Below the pieces are notes generated by a model. The model was not told where the DNA came from, did no database searches, and saw only the letters and a program-made list of their open reading frames with translations. From the NCBI GenBank assembly GCA_035610835.1, contig CM069447.1, positions 41,736,648 through 41,800,647 on the forward strand: a DNA stretch of 64,000 nt. Direction: 5' to 3'. This stretch comes from Ophiura sarsii (taxonomy: Eukaryota; Echinodermata; Ophiuroidea; Amphilepidida; Ophiuridae). Made by a program: the position numbers and the translations under genes. This document shows positions 12,107 to 23,560 of this stretch, piece after piece (position 1 is the stretch's first letter; each line of letters begins with the position of its first letter).

Positions 12107-13600
12107 TTTAGTGAGTACTTTTTAAGCACTAATTCTTTCTTGTCGACCTTAAGGTGCCCTAAATTGTCTGTTCATATTTATATCTTTACTGCTGTAGCAC
12201 TTCAAGTACTCACTGACCATGCTTACATTGTAACATTATGGTCTTCAGAAAATGGGGAAAACACACTAAATAGAGAGATTTTCACCCATATCAAATCAAA
12301 TTTATAAAAGCAATTACTTTGCATAATATTTTTCACTTCAGAACTCAACAATCATATAATTAGTTTCAGTAAGATTTCTTTTCATGAATATATTTTGGTC
12401 TCTCTCAAAAAAAACCACCCTTAACAATGATATTATTAGTTTTGCTCTTGGGCTTAATTTGCACATCTTTAATTGACTGAGTTAAAAGCTAACGCACTAG
12501 ATTTCCCATCAGGGCCCAGGTACCATACAGTGGATTCTTAAGGGGGCAATTTTCCACCTTAATTTGGTGCAAAAACGACGTCCCAAGTCGGTTTAGAGCT
12601 ACGACTTGGAAAAAATACAACTGTGCGTTAGAGAGAGTGTACCCGAGGCTATCCGGGGCTAAGTAAACGTGATCGGGACTTTTCTTGCGGATCAATTAAT
12701 TGACACTCACCGGTTTAACAAATTAGCTCAAAAAGATGAGTGAGGAGCAAATTTTTCAGGGCAAACAATAAGAAATCAACACAACAGATTTTAAGATTAT
12801 TACAATTTTTACACTACACACCAATCAGAATACATCACACGCACACGCACAAAAATTAAATCAAGTTTTACCCCCATGAGAGCTGACCGAAGTTGGACAG
12901 TGAAGTTCTAGTCTTTTATTACTCATTTTTCGATATTTTATTCCTGGCATCTTTACGCACTAGTTTCTTGCAAGGTTCGCACCCTGTGGGCATTCCTTCA
13001 TGGTCCAGGCCTTCTTGTTCACTCACTCTCTCTCGACAACGCTGTTTATCCACCCGAGGGCGGTTAGCCATGTTTGGTGCCTAAATTTCATTACGAAAGG
13101 CCAGTACATGATGCGCCTATGATCCAACATAGCTGCCATTTGCGACATTGTGATATATTCATATACTCCACACTATGGCTATCAAGTATATAGCACACGG
13201 CAGCTACTGTACGTAGAGCCATGTTGGGTTCACTCGATCGACATAGAAAACAGAAAGAGACATGGTCTAAAACTACGAGATAACCTGGCAATCGATGGCC
13301 CAATTTGTAACTGTATCATGCTAATTCTAACTTCTGAATTTTTGCTAGCGAGTGGTGCATTTAACGACTATCAAATGTTAGGTATTGATCGTGAAATTGG
13401 GGCAATAGGGTAAGATAAATTGTTACATGTATGTAGGGCATTCTCGGCTATATCTTTGTTTTATTGCATGTTCATTTTTTAGTCATATGAATTATGAATA
13501 TATAACTGTGTAAAATACATTAATATCTATGAATATCGTATGCTTGTGGCTAGTTTATGATTATAACTAGATCTCTTTTTCGGATTTTACTATAAAATTA

Positions 13601-13836
13601 TAACACTATTAGTTTTACCATACAAAACAGATTTTTTTTTCAAAAAACCTTTCCCAATTTTCAAAGTCAATCTCAAAGATTACTGAACCAATATTAGGCT
13701 TGTTTGTACTTATTTCAATGCATTTCTCATGGTGATTCCAAATATGGTAATGAAATTCAATAATAAATTTTTTGAAACATTTTGTGAAATTTTGGAGTGT
13801 CGTCTGCAGACACGCCTGCCGTATAGAAAGTGTTAA
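13601..13836 (-). repeat. MITE family A, copy 3
   Basis: Reverse-oriented. Left edge TAACACTATTAGTTTTACC lacks the CATGCGGC segment. Right edge is GAAAGTGTTAA. The central blocks are intact, including a T-run expansion within CAGATTTTTTTTTC. It faces copy 4 in opposite orientation 237 bp away. Confidence 0.9.
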
Positions 13837-14072
13837 GGATTGTGTATCATGCAAATGTTTTGCTTGCGAATCAGACATCATGTTACAGAAAACAACCAGG
13901 ATAGATAAAGCAATACAGCAATGCACAGATAACTTCATGGTTTATGTCTTTCCTTCATTAAATTAGTTACGATTTGTTGCGAAAATGTACCTCAAAACGC
14001 CGTACACCTAAATCAAACTTTTGATTTCCCACCATTGGTGATTGATAGGGGATATTCTTTTGGATTTTGGTT

Positions 14073-14319
14073 TTAACACTTTTCACGTGGCAGGCGGGTG
14101 CAGACGTCATTCCAAAATTTCACAAAATGTTTGAAAAATATCAAAATTATTTAATTTCATTACCATATTTAGAATCACCATGAGAAATGCATTGACATAA
14201 GTACAAACATGCCTAGTATTGAGTCAGTAATCCTTGAGATAGACTTTGAAAATTGGGAAAGGTTTCTGAAAAATCTCTTTTGTATATGGTAAAACTAATA
14301 GCCGCGTGGAAAGTGTTAA
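14073..14319 (+). repeat. MITE family A, copy 4
   Basis: Full-length copy bounded by TTAACACTTTTCACGTGGC and GCCGCGTGGAAAGTGTTAA. The inverted ends match over 19 positions with one difference, the best terminal symmetry among the 13 copies, and perfect TTAA stands at each edge. Confidence 0.92.
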
Positions 14320-15088
14320 GATGAGCAAATAAATGAAAAGCAATAAAAACCATTAAACCATCTCACAGTTGATAAAACGCACACTTTTCCTTTCTTTTCA
14401 TAACCCCCCCGTAGGGGTGCTAACTGTATTTGCTTCCCTGTCAAACACACAATGGCCCCCATAATAACTCGAGATCACCCCAGCACTATGCCCTACGTAA
14501 CACTGGGTAACTGCATGTAACGAGAGGCCGTTGAACCGTAGCTCGGCAGACCAAGCTGCCCTCTCGGACTACGCAAGTAAAGCAAACTTTTTTGATGGCA
14601 GAGTGTCAATCTATGATGCCTTTTCAAAGTTTTTTTATTTTATTTGTCAAAAGGAATAAAAAAAAAAGGTTAAGTTCTTGCGTGTACAGTCATGCATGGA
14701 CTGTGCAAGTAGCTTCGGGGTGAAGTGCCGCGGGTTACCTTTCAGGCATTGTGAGCGGTGAACTCCGGCATTGTTACGTATGGCTAAATGGGTGGGACGT
14801 TTTGACTGGGTTAAGATTTGTTTTAAATTGACAAAAAAGGAGTTGTGAAATTTGAGGGGTATTGGCACATTTGAGTGACAGTTCAGCGAAGCTGATCGTA
14901 ATGGTATTGTGCGATGAGTGTGTATTGATTGCACAAATTTGTCCAAATTTAGTGCGATTTGATAACAACCAAAATAGGAAATAATGGGGTGTCAATTTTC
15001 AAACTTTTATTTGTTTCCTATTTTTAGAGCCATTTTATATCCCAAAGGGTTCTGTTTTGCAGTTCAATATTATATAGGCTACTAATAT
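14320..15088. other. No gene or element recognised
   Basis: Includes a C-run near 14404 and a moderately GC-rich patch (14440-14580). Open frames reach 99 codons on the minus strand but resemble nothing known to me. Confidence 0.5.
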
Positions 15089-15339
15089 GTGACGCGATCA
15101 AGAGGAATGAGTCGGATGTCGACCCTGGTCGAAAATGAGTTTTTAATACAGTTTTAAAGAGGACACCTAGAGCTTTCAGAAACTGAAAACCCCATGTCGA
15201 TACGACGTTTTGTTCTAAAGTGATGTCAAATTGTATACATGAAATTCCATCAAAACTTATGTAAGCCGCCATTTTGAATTGGCCATATCTCAATTTGGGA
15301 TTCCCCGACATCCGACTCATTCCTCTTGATCGCGTCACA
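15089..15339 (-). repeat. MITE family B, copy 1
   Basis: Bounded by TGTGACGCGATCAAGAGGAA and its exact inverse; the terminal inverted repeat runs about 34 bp to GTCGGATGTCG-type sequence. TA flanks both ends, consistent with a Tc1/mariner-type TA duplication. The body carries an AAAATGGCGGC (YY1-like) word. An open frame of about 100 codons crosses the minus strand and is also open in the two other copies. Confidence 0.92.
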
Positions 15340-16561
15340 TATGTTAAAAAACCATAATGATAGATATAGGCCTGAAACTGTTTTTGATTTTGTCAAGTAA
15401 TAAAAGATTTAGATTATGATATCTGAAAATGGCATTTAGGTGTCTCTTTTATTTGCAAATCAATGCATCTTTGTTGTTTAATTAATGTGTTGATTATTGA
15501 TAAAGTCTATTTTCAGATATTTGATATTTTGAGAAGTGACATTGAAAACTAGTTTTTTTAAACCGTCGCATGCACGTTATTGGTATCATAAAATGTACCA
15601 GAATCCATTGTCCACAATAAACAGTGATACAAGAGGCAGAACTCTGCCAGCAAAGTTGAGGCTATTCCATCAAGCCCCACTCCATTCCACCTACATATGC
15701 AATGAACCGTGCGTCCACTCTCTAAAGAGTTAACGGAGCTTAGCCAGCCGTCATAATATTGTGTAGATTGAGGGCGCTGTGCAAAAATTTAACATGCGCG
15801 GGACAATGCGTTGTTGACCCACAGGGCAAATAGCCCGCGGCAGACAGGCTTCCATAGGAAGCTTTAGAAACCAATTGGATTACTTATGCTCGAGTAGCAG
15901 CGCTTGAGTGCCATGCTCGACCAGCCTAGCGCTCTTTTTTTATACTTTACCTAAATTTGCTCAAATGTACATATGCTCTATTTTTATCATGGGTTTATCT
16001 TTTTATTTAAATTCAACTGCCGCGATGCTGTTGTTTTGGTATTTAACGCTGGTTCCTTGTGGGAATATTTAGTATACATATATTTTTTTTATTTGTGGTT
16101 GATACCAATGTAAATAGAATATTTGACTAAAAATAGCGTGGCAAATAAGTTAAAAAGCCTTTTTTTCATTTGGTCTAGACATTATCGTACCATATGCTTT
16201 TTTATTTATTTTTATTTATTTTTAAATTGTAACGCAAATATTGGTAATTTATGTTACTCTATATTTCTAATAAAACAAAGTACAAATTCCTCAATCTAAA
16301 TTCAATTTGTTTTAATGTCATATGCAATTGCAAAAATGTAACATAAATTTCTCAAAATTATGTTTGACTATATAAAATAATTTAAAAAATACATGTAACT
16401 TTACAGCCATAGTAGTAGGGCAAAGTGATGATTCCAGTTAAAACTAAACATATTTTTAAATGATGGACAACAACAGGGCTCAAAATACACAGGGGCGAAG
16501 GGCAATTATTCCCTAGTTTTCCCAAAATAGCCCACTGAGAATATTTTGGCCTATGGTAAAT
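15340..16561. other. No gene recognised
   Basis: AT-rich DNA. A region from 15640 to 15930 has more CpG and inverted bits such as CTCTAAAGAG. From about 16440 the phrases AAATAGCCC and GGGCAATTATTCCC lead into the following duplication. Confidence 0.5.
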
Positions 16562-16820
16562 TGTACTAAAGGGGGCATTTTTTGGCAGATTTTGCTCAAA
16601 ATAGCCCTCATAGCCAAAAAGGTATTTTTAACCCCTGGACAACAAGCAAGCAAGCAAGCAAGCAATTAATCAACATGATTAAGCAAGCAAGCATGTACTA
16701 AAGGGGGCATTTTTTGGCAGAATTTGCTCAAATAGCCCTCATAGCCAAAAAGGTATTTTAACCCCTCGACAACAAGCAAGCAAGCAATCAATCAACATGA
16801 TTAAGCAAGCAAGCAAGCAC
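16562..16820 (+). repeat. 132-bp tandem duplication with GCAA repeats
   Basis: Two copies (16562-16693 and 16694-16820) start TGTACTAAAGGGGGCATTTT, pass through AGCCCTCATAGCCAAAAAGG and end in (AAGC)n microsatellite tracts around ATCAACATGATTA. The copies differ by only a handful of bases and by (AAGC)n length. That suggests a recent unequal exchange or slippage seeded by the microsatellite. Confidence 0.9.
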
Positions 16821-17931
16821 CCAAAGATAATTGTATTCATAGTTTCAAACAAATACGTGTAATTACCACCGCATAGTAATCTCAGCACCGGTATTAGCGT
16901 TAAATCAATACCTTCCCATCCTCCTTTTACGCCACTTAAACCCTACACATTTGTAAAGGAAAACCCCAATTGAGATGAACGTTTGCTCTCCAACGACGCA
17001 CAAAAGAAGCTGTTTGCCCGTTGTGTAAATTGCGCCTGGCTTTTTCAGCTGGATGGGCTTAATATGGTATGAATTCACACAGACATACAGGTGTGAGGGC
17101 TACCGGTTACCGATGATGAACCAAAGTGGTCAATAGCGTAGCATCACCGATCGTCCAAGTAGGTCGTGTCAGACGGGCTATCCGCACCAGCGTGTTACGG
17201 CCGGGCCGACGACCTGACAAACGGCCGACTATTTATGACACATTTTGATGGACTATTAGCGTCCAAAGAACGAGCGTCGGATCAATACGATCCGGATCTA
17301 GTTGCACTGTGGAGAAGAGTGCAATGCGCAAATGGAGAGGTTTGTTTTGACTGCTTTTCTCTTTGGTTGCGCGTTGCATCGGGCGTAAATTGAACGCGTC
17401 GAGGGAAGTGCAAATACAGAAGGTCGGTCGGGGCTGTTATGTATACCGGGGATGAATCGATAAGGAACACTTTGCAGACCTGTACGCTTTCATCGATGTC
17501 ATGGTTACGGGACTTGTCATCATCGTTTTTTCCAGGATAGTTTGAAAGACATTTTTAGGGCAAATGGTATTTTTCGATAGGTAGTTTCTTTGAAAATGTT
17601 GAATGGTTTCAAGATGTCAGAAATGTTGTGAGTGTCAAGCACTCTCTGTGAAGCCCTTTTTATTGATATTTCAATTCTGCAGTGTTTTCTGAGGCTGTTG
17701 CCGCTAATATTTCTGATCTCTACGGCCATGCACATTGCTTGTTTATTGTTCATACAAAATGGAGCAATATAACTTAAGCAACTAATGTACGCTCTAAGCG
17801 TGGTGTAATTTTACTCTTGCCAATATTACACAAATTTTATTAGTATCGTTATTATTATGATATTAATGTTGACTTGTGCAGCCATGGTTAACCCACAAAG
17901 GATTATTAAAAACAAACAAGGGTTGACCAAA
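16821..17931. other. Low-repeat, CpG-richer DNA without a confident gene
   Basis: From about 16850 to 17500 no repeat is recognised and CpG is common. It contains the possible exon described separately. The rest (17500-17931) is AT-rich and unremarkable. Confidence 0.4.
17163..17339 (+). CDS. Possible coding exon, function unknown
   Basis: An open frame follows an in-frame TAG at 17160-17162, which could itself be the end of a splice acceptor. It runs 59 codons to GAG/GTTTGT, a weak donor-like site in phase 0, and stays open to a TGA at 17391. The translated sequence has balanced composition (for example HFDGLLASKERASDQYDPDL) unlike the simple frames elsewhere, and the DNA is CpG-rich. I recognise no domain. 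The acceptor lacks a good pyrimidine tract. It may equally be chance in a GC-rich patch. Confidence 0.15.
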
Positions 17932-18183
17932 TGTGACGCGATCAAGAGGAATGAGTCGGATGTCGACCCTGGTCGAAAATGAGTTTTTAATACAGTTTTA
18001 AAGAAGACACCTAGAGCTTTCAGAAACTGAAAACCCCTTATCGATACGACGTTTTGTTCCAAAGTTATGTCAAATTGTATACATGAATTTCCATCAAAAC
18101 TTAATGAAGCCGCCATTTTGAATTGGCCATATCTCAATTTGGGATTCCCCGACATCAGACTCATTCCTCTTGATCGCGTCACA
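17932..18183 (-). repeat. MITE family B, copy 2
   Basis: Same 34-bp inverted ends as copy 1, with one substitution in the right arm (CATCAGACTC against CATCCGACTC). By eye it differs from copy 1 at about nine positions in 251, so the two are about 96 percent identical. Flanks read CCAAA and AATGG, so the TA duplication is not evident here. Confidence 0.92.
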
Positions 18184-18751
18184 AATGGTTGGCTTCTTTA
18201 CAAATGTTAGATATAATTGTCAAGTTTAATCTAATTATAATAAACCACAACTTGAGGGTAAAATTAGTGTATTAGTTTAGTCCTTTGAGGACAAAATTAG
18301 CCTGTGGAAAATGGTTCCCCAATTAAGAAGGCCTGGTCACCAATCATCCCTTTTGGCTAAGATTAAGAATACCCTACCATTCTTATTCCTCACTGTGTAA
18401 GTGAATGGGTCGTTATTCCCCATTGAAGACATACAGTGGTAGGGTATTCTAAAGGAACTCCCTACTTTTTTCAATGGGTTCTTTTAAAGATAGACCCATA
18501 CACTCATATACATTGGACAATTACTCAAATTATTAGTGTGTAAGGAGCCTGATGATTGGTTCAGAAGATGTTATGATATTCATTGAGCCAATCAGATACA
18601 CTATACAAGAAACTAAAACCCTACTGATTAGTTCAAAAGAGAGTTATATCTTTCATTTATGCAATGAGAGTGAGCCATTCAGACAATATTGTCTTTTGAC
18701 ATGCACCTTGCTGTGGCGCCATTTTGTGACAGCAAACACGTCACCTGATTA
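18184..18751. other. Non-genic; CCAAT-box remnants and a short inverted pair
   Basis: AGAATACCCTACCA (about 18366) is mirrored by TGGTAGGGTATTCT (about 18430). GATGATTGGTTC near 18551 and GAGCCAATCAG near 18577 resemble decayed family D sequence, but no clear ends can be set. Confidence 0.45.
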
Positions 18752-19133
18752 GGCAAAGAAAAATAATAAGTTGTGTTGCCCTCAAGTGCCAAAAATTTAA
18801 AATCGGGTCGGTCGGTCGAAAATCCTTTTTTTTTCTTCTTTTTTTTCTTCAAAAGTTTGTTTTCAAATTTTTTGTTTCAATTTCTTTTTTTCTTTTTTTT
18901 TTGGCTGAAAATAATTATATGGTTTATGTCAAGACAAAATTGATATAGGCCCATATGTCAATTAAACTAATTTTCTAGTTTGACATTAGCTTACTTATTC
19001 ATTTCAAGGAAGATATAGTAACATTTAGACACTTACAGTAAAATTTAAATCTAAAAAAATAAAATGTGACCCTAGTTTTTACGTGTTTAGGGTCGGTCGC
19101 TGAGGGCAACACATCTTATTATTTTTCTTGGCC
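18752..19133. repeat. MITE family N, single copy
   Basis: A 382-bp element. The left end GGCAAAGAAAAATAATAAG continues to TGTGTTGCCCTCA. The right end TGAGGGCAACACA continues to CTTATTATTTTTCTTGGCC. The arms pair over about 33 bp with few mismatches. TA flanks both ends, consistent with a TA target duplication. GGGTCGGTCG occurs just inside both arms, and the body has a T/C-rich tract. Confidence 0.85.
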
Positions 19134-22093
19134 TATCATGTAAAAGAATGAGCTAGTGCAAATGTTCATGTTTTGATGCCTGGTAATTATCATTATGGTT
19201 CGCTGAATTTGATGAAAGATGGATAAAGATCTTCAAATTCGCCCTTGGCATTAATGTGTAAGGTTGTTATATAATTTATCAAGAACTTGTACTTGTTGGT
19301 TGAGAGTTGCCTGTGTCCCATAGTGACAGGCAAGTTCACTGACCTTAGATGTAAGGTGTTCTGGGGAAGGGCAAGGACTTAACTGGGGGGGGGGGGTAAG
19401 GAAGGGGAAAAGAAAGCTTGAAGAAGCATTTCATGACAGGGCCAATTGTGGTACTATTGTTGAAATGGGTATATCTTTGCCTGCAACAAATAGCACTGAA
19501 GGTTGAGGTTGAGGGAAGGGGTGGAGCTAAGAGGGTTACGTAGTGAAGGAAGGGGAGGGCATGAAAGGTGGAAATGGAGAGGGCTGTGGCTGGGCTTCAT
19601 CATTTTATTTTGATTTATATTTGCAACTTTGAGTTTGAGATAGGAATGTCAAAGGTCTGAACCCAATGAGGGTGAGGGGTGAATGGTAAGGGGGAGGGGA
19701 TCATAGATGGAAGAAGGAGAACTGGGTGAAGGGACTAGATGATAGTTGAGGGGAAGGGGTTATGGCAGCCCCTCTGAGCAGCCTCTCTACCAAGTACCTT
19801 ATTTTGGTGATGGGCATAGAAGCACTCCAACTGGTTGTTGACTCAATGCTATTGATATCAAATCTGAGATAGAGTTGACCTTATAAAGAGGACACCATGT
19901 AGCCTAAGGGTGACTGTATATAGAGACTATCATCCAAGGTCATGTTTGAGGTCAGGGGTCAATACCAATCCAATCCCCTATCCCAGGGTAGCTTTATAAG
20001 TTTATAATATTAGAGCCTGGAGGGGTTTGATACGCCACAAAACCAGCTGGGGAGTTGATGATCTGCTACATTCCGCGCAATAATTGGCCATGTACTTTAG
20101 CAGGGATGATTCCGTTGCTCCAACAACACAAGACAAGCGTGGTCACTCATTCACTAACTCATTCAAGCTTGTATCTCACTCAAGCCTGACTCGACTTTGG
20201 GGTGAATTATAGTTTGGTAAAAGGGTGATCAGTGTCAAAGACTGTGCACAATGGCAACCCACAGAGCCAGCTTTCTAAAATGGCATTGGGCCGGAATAAG
20301 TGCTATTACTGGGGCTGTCGATGCCTTATGGGTTTGATTTTGAAGGCACGGACATCATCGGAAACGGGCAGACCGGGCCAACTTAAACTTGCAAATTCAC
20401 TGACTAAACTGAATACTAAGTACACACCCGATTGCATGGTACAAACATAACAATACACTATGTGAAAGAAAACTCACTTTCAACCAAATTTTCCCTCCCA
20501 CTTTCTTTTTTAATCCGTGAAAGCCAAGCTTGATTTTGACGGATTCAATTTCGCTCGGCCCACCACCCCTGTCTGTCAATAATGTCAAGGGTTTGCTTTC
20601 TTCTATCTAGCCCATTCCTTTTTTCTTTTTTTTGTTGTTGAAAATTCATTCACTTGGAAATTAAGTTATGCCATGTATACGTTCAAGAGTAAAGTAAAAC
20701 AAAAACTAGGTGCATTTTTAGGTTGAGCACAATAAAACCATTTTTATTTTGTCATAATATTGATGCGAGGAGGAGGCTCGGGCGCATTTCTTCTCGCTTA
20801 GTGTCACATTACCAGGGCTTCTACATGTAGTTCTACAGCACTCACAGTCCATCCATCCCAAGCTCTCGCCCGAGACTAGTCCCACGGCTGACATCAATTG
20901 TACAAGCGTGGCAATATATCTCTAGCGATTGCTTATCATCTTGCTGGCTAGTACTGTAGTGTAGTTGTAATGAGAATAGTACTTTGTCTTGAGGGCACAT
21001 AGAAAAAGCTTTACATGTATAGTTCTGGACACGAGTGTATGTAGCATTTAGGCATGTCCCGCTTTAATCAGCTCAGTATCGCAGCTTCACATGCACAAAT
21101 AGAAAAGGAGTGAGAGAGAAAAGGATAAAAGTCAAATTTAACCGGCAATTTGTGCGCGCAGCTTTGCCTGAAGTGCAAAAGCATATCTGATGTCCGTATT
21201 ACTATAGTTGGGATGTAAAGCCTCGTATGACTGTCATTGTTTGTGTCATTCATGAGCCTTCTCCAAGTGTTTCCTCAACTGTGTTCACTATTATTTGGTG
21301 CATGACCCTAATCTACCACCAATAATACCGTAAACATTTTGCCATAGGATGTTAAAAGTTGAATTGAATACACTATAGCAACCAGGACATTAACAACATG
21401 ATAGTGTTATACACCAGTAAATATTAACCCAATGACATTTTCATAAAAAAGGTCATGTTTTAATCAGATTGTTAACGGACTATAGTAGTTCTGTGACAGT
21501 ACTAATAGGAAACGGTGTCTCTAGTAATACTGCCGTGGGTGCAATCCTTAATTTACACTGGAATTAGTCTCAATTTTCCATCGTCCCATCCGCCCTTTTC
21601 TATTTAGGTTTGTCTGTTCAAATATTCTGACTAGATGGAGCTGGGACTAATATTACCGCTGAGGCGACAAATAAACAACACCCCGTTCTACTTGCAAGCA
21701 AACAGACCTCTCAGTCGGTCGGGCTTTGTTGTTTTTCTTTTTTTTAAAAATCAATATTTTGGTAAATTCTCAACAATTTTCCAAATTGTCCACAACAAAA
21801 AATTGTTAAAAAAAGATTGCCTGATAATTTTGAGAGCGTGAAAGGTGGTGATAAAGTTTCACTTCAAACCTTGAGGATTTGTACAAATAAACACATTTGC
21901 GGGCTAAGTTACATCTCAATTTTTGTGATTCAACCTGCGAGGTTATTGCTCCTAGAAATGAAATTTGTCTAAACAGTAAGAATGCTATCAGAATGATATG
22001 ATTGACCCCTAGACCCACATTGACCCTTCATCCAATATTAATGAATAAACATTCATAATTGGAACCCTTCTCCCCTACATAAAGTCAGTAGTT
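19134..22093. other. No gene; G-rich tract followed by unique DNA
   Basis: A 12-G run lies at 19385-19396, and 19498-19756 is unusually rich in GGGG and GAGGGG words on the plus strand. From about 20050 to 21000 the DNA is less repetitive and more CpG-rich but has no open frame over 72 codons. I see nothing in 21000-22093. Confidence 0.45.
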
Positions 22094-22339
22094 TTAACAC
22101 TTACCACGCGGCTATAGGACTATTAGTTTACCATATACAAAACAGATTTTTCAGAAACCTTCTCTAATTTTCAAAGTCTATCTCAAGGATTACTGAACCA
22201 ATACTAGGCATGTTTGTACTTATTGCAATGTATTTCTAATGGTGATTTCAAATAATATGGTAATGAAATTCAATAATTTTGACATTTTTGAAATATTTTG
22301 TGACATTTTGGAATGTCTTCTGTCGTGTGGAAGTGTTAA
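22094..22339 (-). repeat. MITE family A, copy 5
   Basis: Reverse-oriented, bounded by TTAACACTTACCACGCGGC and GTGTGGAAGTGTTAA. Near its right edge the CAGACGCCTGCC segment has been lost. It lies 80 bp from copy 6 in opposite orientation. Confidence 0.9.
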
Positions 22340-22419
22340 GACAAATCTTAATTCTTACATGATTGGGATTGTCTTTGTAAAGTGAATATTGTGATTGGAT
22401 GGACACAGGGTGTATGCAA

Positions 22420-22664
22420 ATCACTTTCCACACCGCAGGCGTCTGCAGACAGCATTCCAAAATTTCATGAAATGTTTAAAAAATGTCAACATTATTGTTT
22501 GTTTTTCATTATCATATTTCGATTCACCATGAGAAATGCATTAGAATAAGTACAAACATGCCTAGTATTGGTTCAGTAATCATTGAGATGGGCTTTCAAA
22601 ATTTGGAAATTTTTCTGAATAATCTATTTTGTGTGGTCAAACTAATATGCCCCATGGAAAGTGA
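22420..22664 (+). repeat. MITE family A, copy 6
   Basis: Plus-oriented copy with ends ATCACTTTCCACACCGCAGG and GCCCCATGGAAAGTGATAT. TTAA has decayed to AAAT/ATAT. It shares all the central blocks with the consensus. With copy 5 it forms an inverted repeat of about 240-bp arms. Confidence 0.88.
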
Positions 22665-22666
22665 TA

Positions 22667-23220
22667 TCATAGTTCCAGGCATCATACTGATTTTGATATC
22701 AGATGGTTGCAAATAGATCAGGTTAATTTGGGTGAACTTGAGAAATAAATTGAATAAGTAAGTTGCATCAACTGGGGTCAGTTTGTGTATCAAAGCTTTA
22801 TTTCCTAGTGGTGGGAGGTTGGTTAACTTTAAGCTTTTTAGCACATTTTGTTCATAGCTGTCAATCCAGAGATTGCAGTTACTAAGCCTACTATCAGAAT
22901 ATGAAGATTATTGCGGTAAAATTGCAAGGCTTTTTCCAAACTGTATAAAGATGTAGGCCCTAATTGAATAATAGATCACCTTGGAGTTCAAGATGAAGAT
23001 AATGGCTGAATGTGGCGCCCAATTTCAGTTAAACAAATTGGTTTTGACAGAAATGGTTTTTCTGAATCCTTGATCAGGTTAGACCTACTTTATATAAATG
23101 AATTTCCCACATGGGATATATGCCAGTATTTGTATTATTCCATGCAGAATTAATCCTCAACTTATGAGGCCTAGTTCCTAGGAATGGTTGATTCAATGTG
23201 ATCTTACGTTGTTTAACAAC
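22667..23220. other. No gene or repeat recognised
   Basis: AT-rich unique-looking sequence. I see nothing that can be supported. Confidence 0.5.
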
Positions 23221-23560
23221 TTTAACAACATGGCCAGTTTGACTACATGTAGAACGGAGTCATCTATGCATCCAACCAATTACTTCTGATAGGAGGGGAG
23301 GGAAAGGGACAGGGGAGGGGGAAGGTGTAGAGGAGGGATTGTTGGGGAAGGGGGGAAGGATTGTTGGGGAAGGGAAGGGAAGGGGAAGCATGATTTAACA
23401 ACATGGCCAGTTTGACTATGAAAGGCATCCACTATGCATACAAATTACAACCAATTACTTCTGACATACATGTAGGAGGAGATGGAAAGGGACAGGGAAG
23501 GGCGAAGATGTATGGGAGGATATTGTGGGGGAGGGGAAGGGGAAGCATTATTTCCGAGAC
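23221..23560 (+). repeat. 173-bp tandem duplication with G-rich segment
   Basis: Copy one starts TTTAACAACATGGCCAGTTT at 23221 and copy two starts with the same words at 23394. Each continues through CCAATTACTTCTGA and then a purine tract of GGGG/AAGGG words ending GGGGAAGCAT. The purine tracts have diverged more than the unique part, as expected for slippage-prone DNA, and could form G-quadruplex or triplex structures. Confidence 0.85.

Larger units (their letters stand above)
10926..13600. other. No confident gene; CpG-richer at the start
   Basis: From about 10926 to 11460 the sequence has more CpG and includes a 64-codon frame (11046-11240) and a possible promoter/donor site, listed separately. 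From about 11470 to 13600 I see nothing coding. The second member of the 8258 repeat pair is at 12054-12106, and a 9-base inverted pair CTAACGCAC/GTGCGTTAG spans 12489-12632. Confidence 0.45.

Noticed and set aside
14495..14585. GC-richer patch inspected for a tRNA
   Set aside because: No cloverleaf with matching acceptor ends and no GGTTCGAAT-type B-box found.
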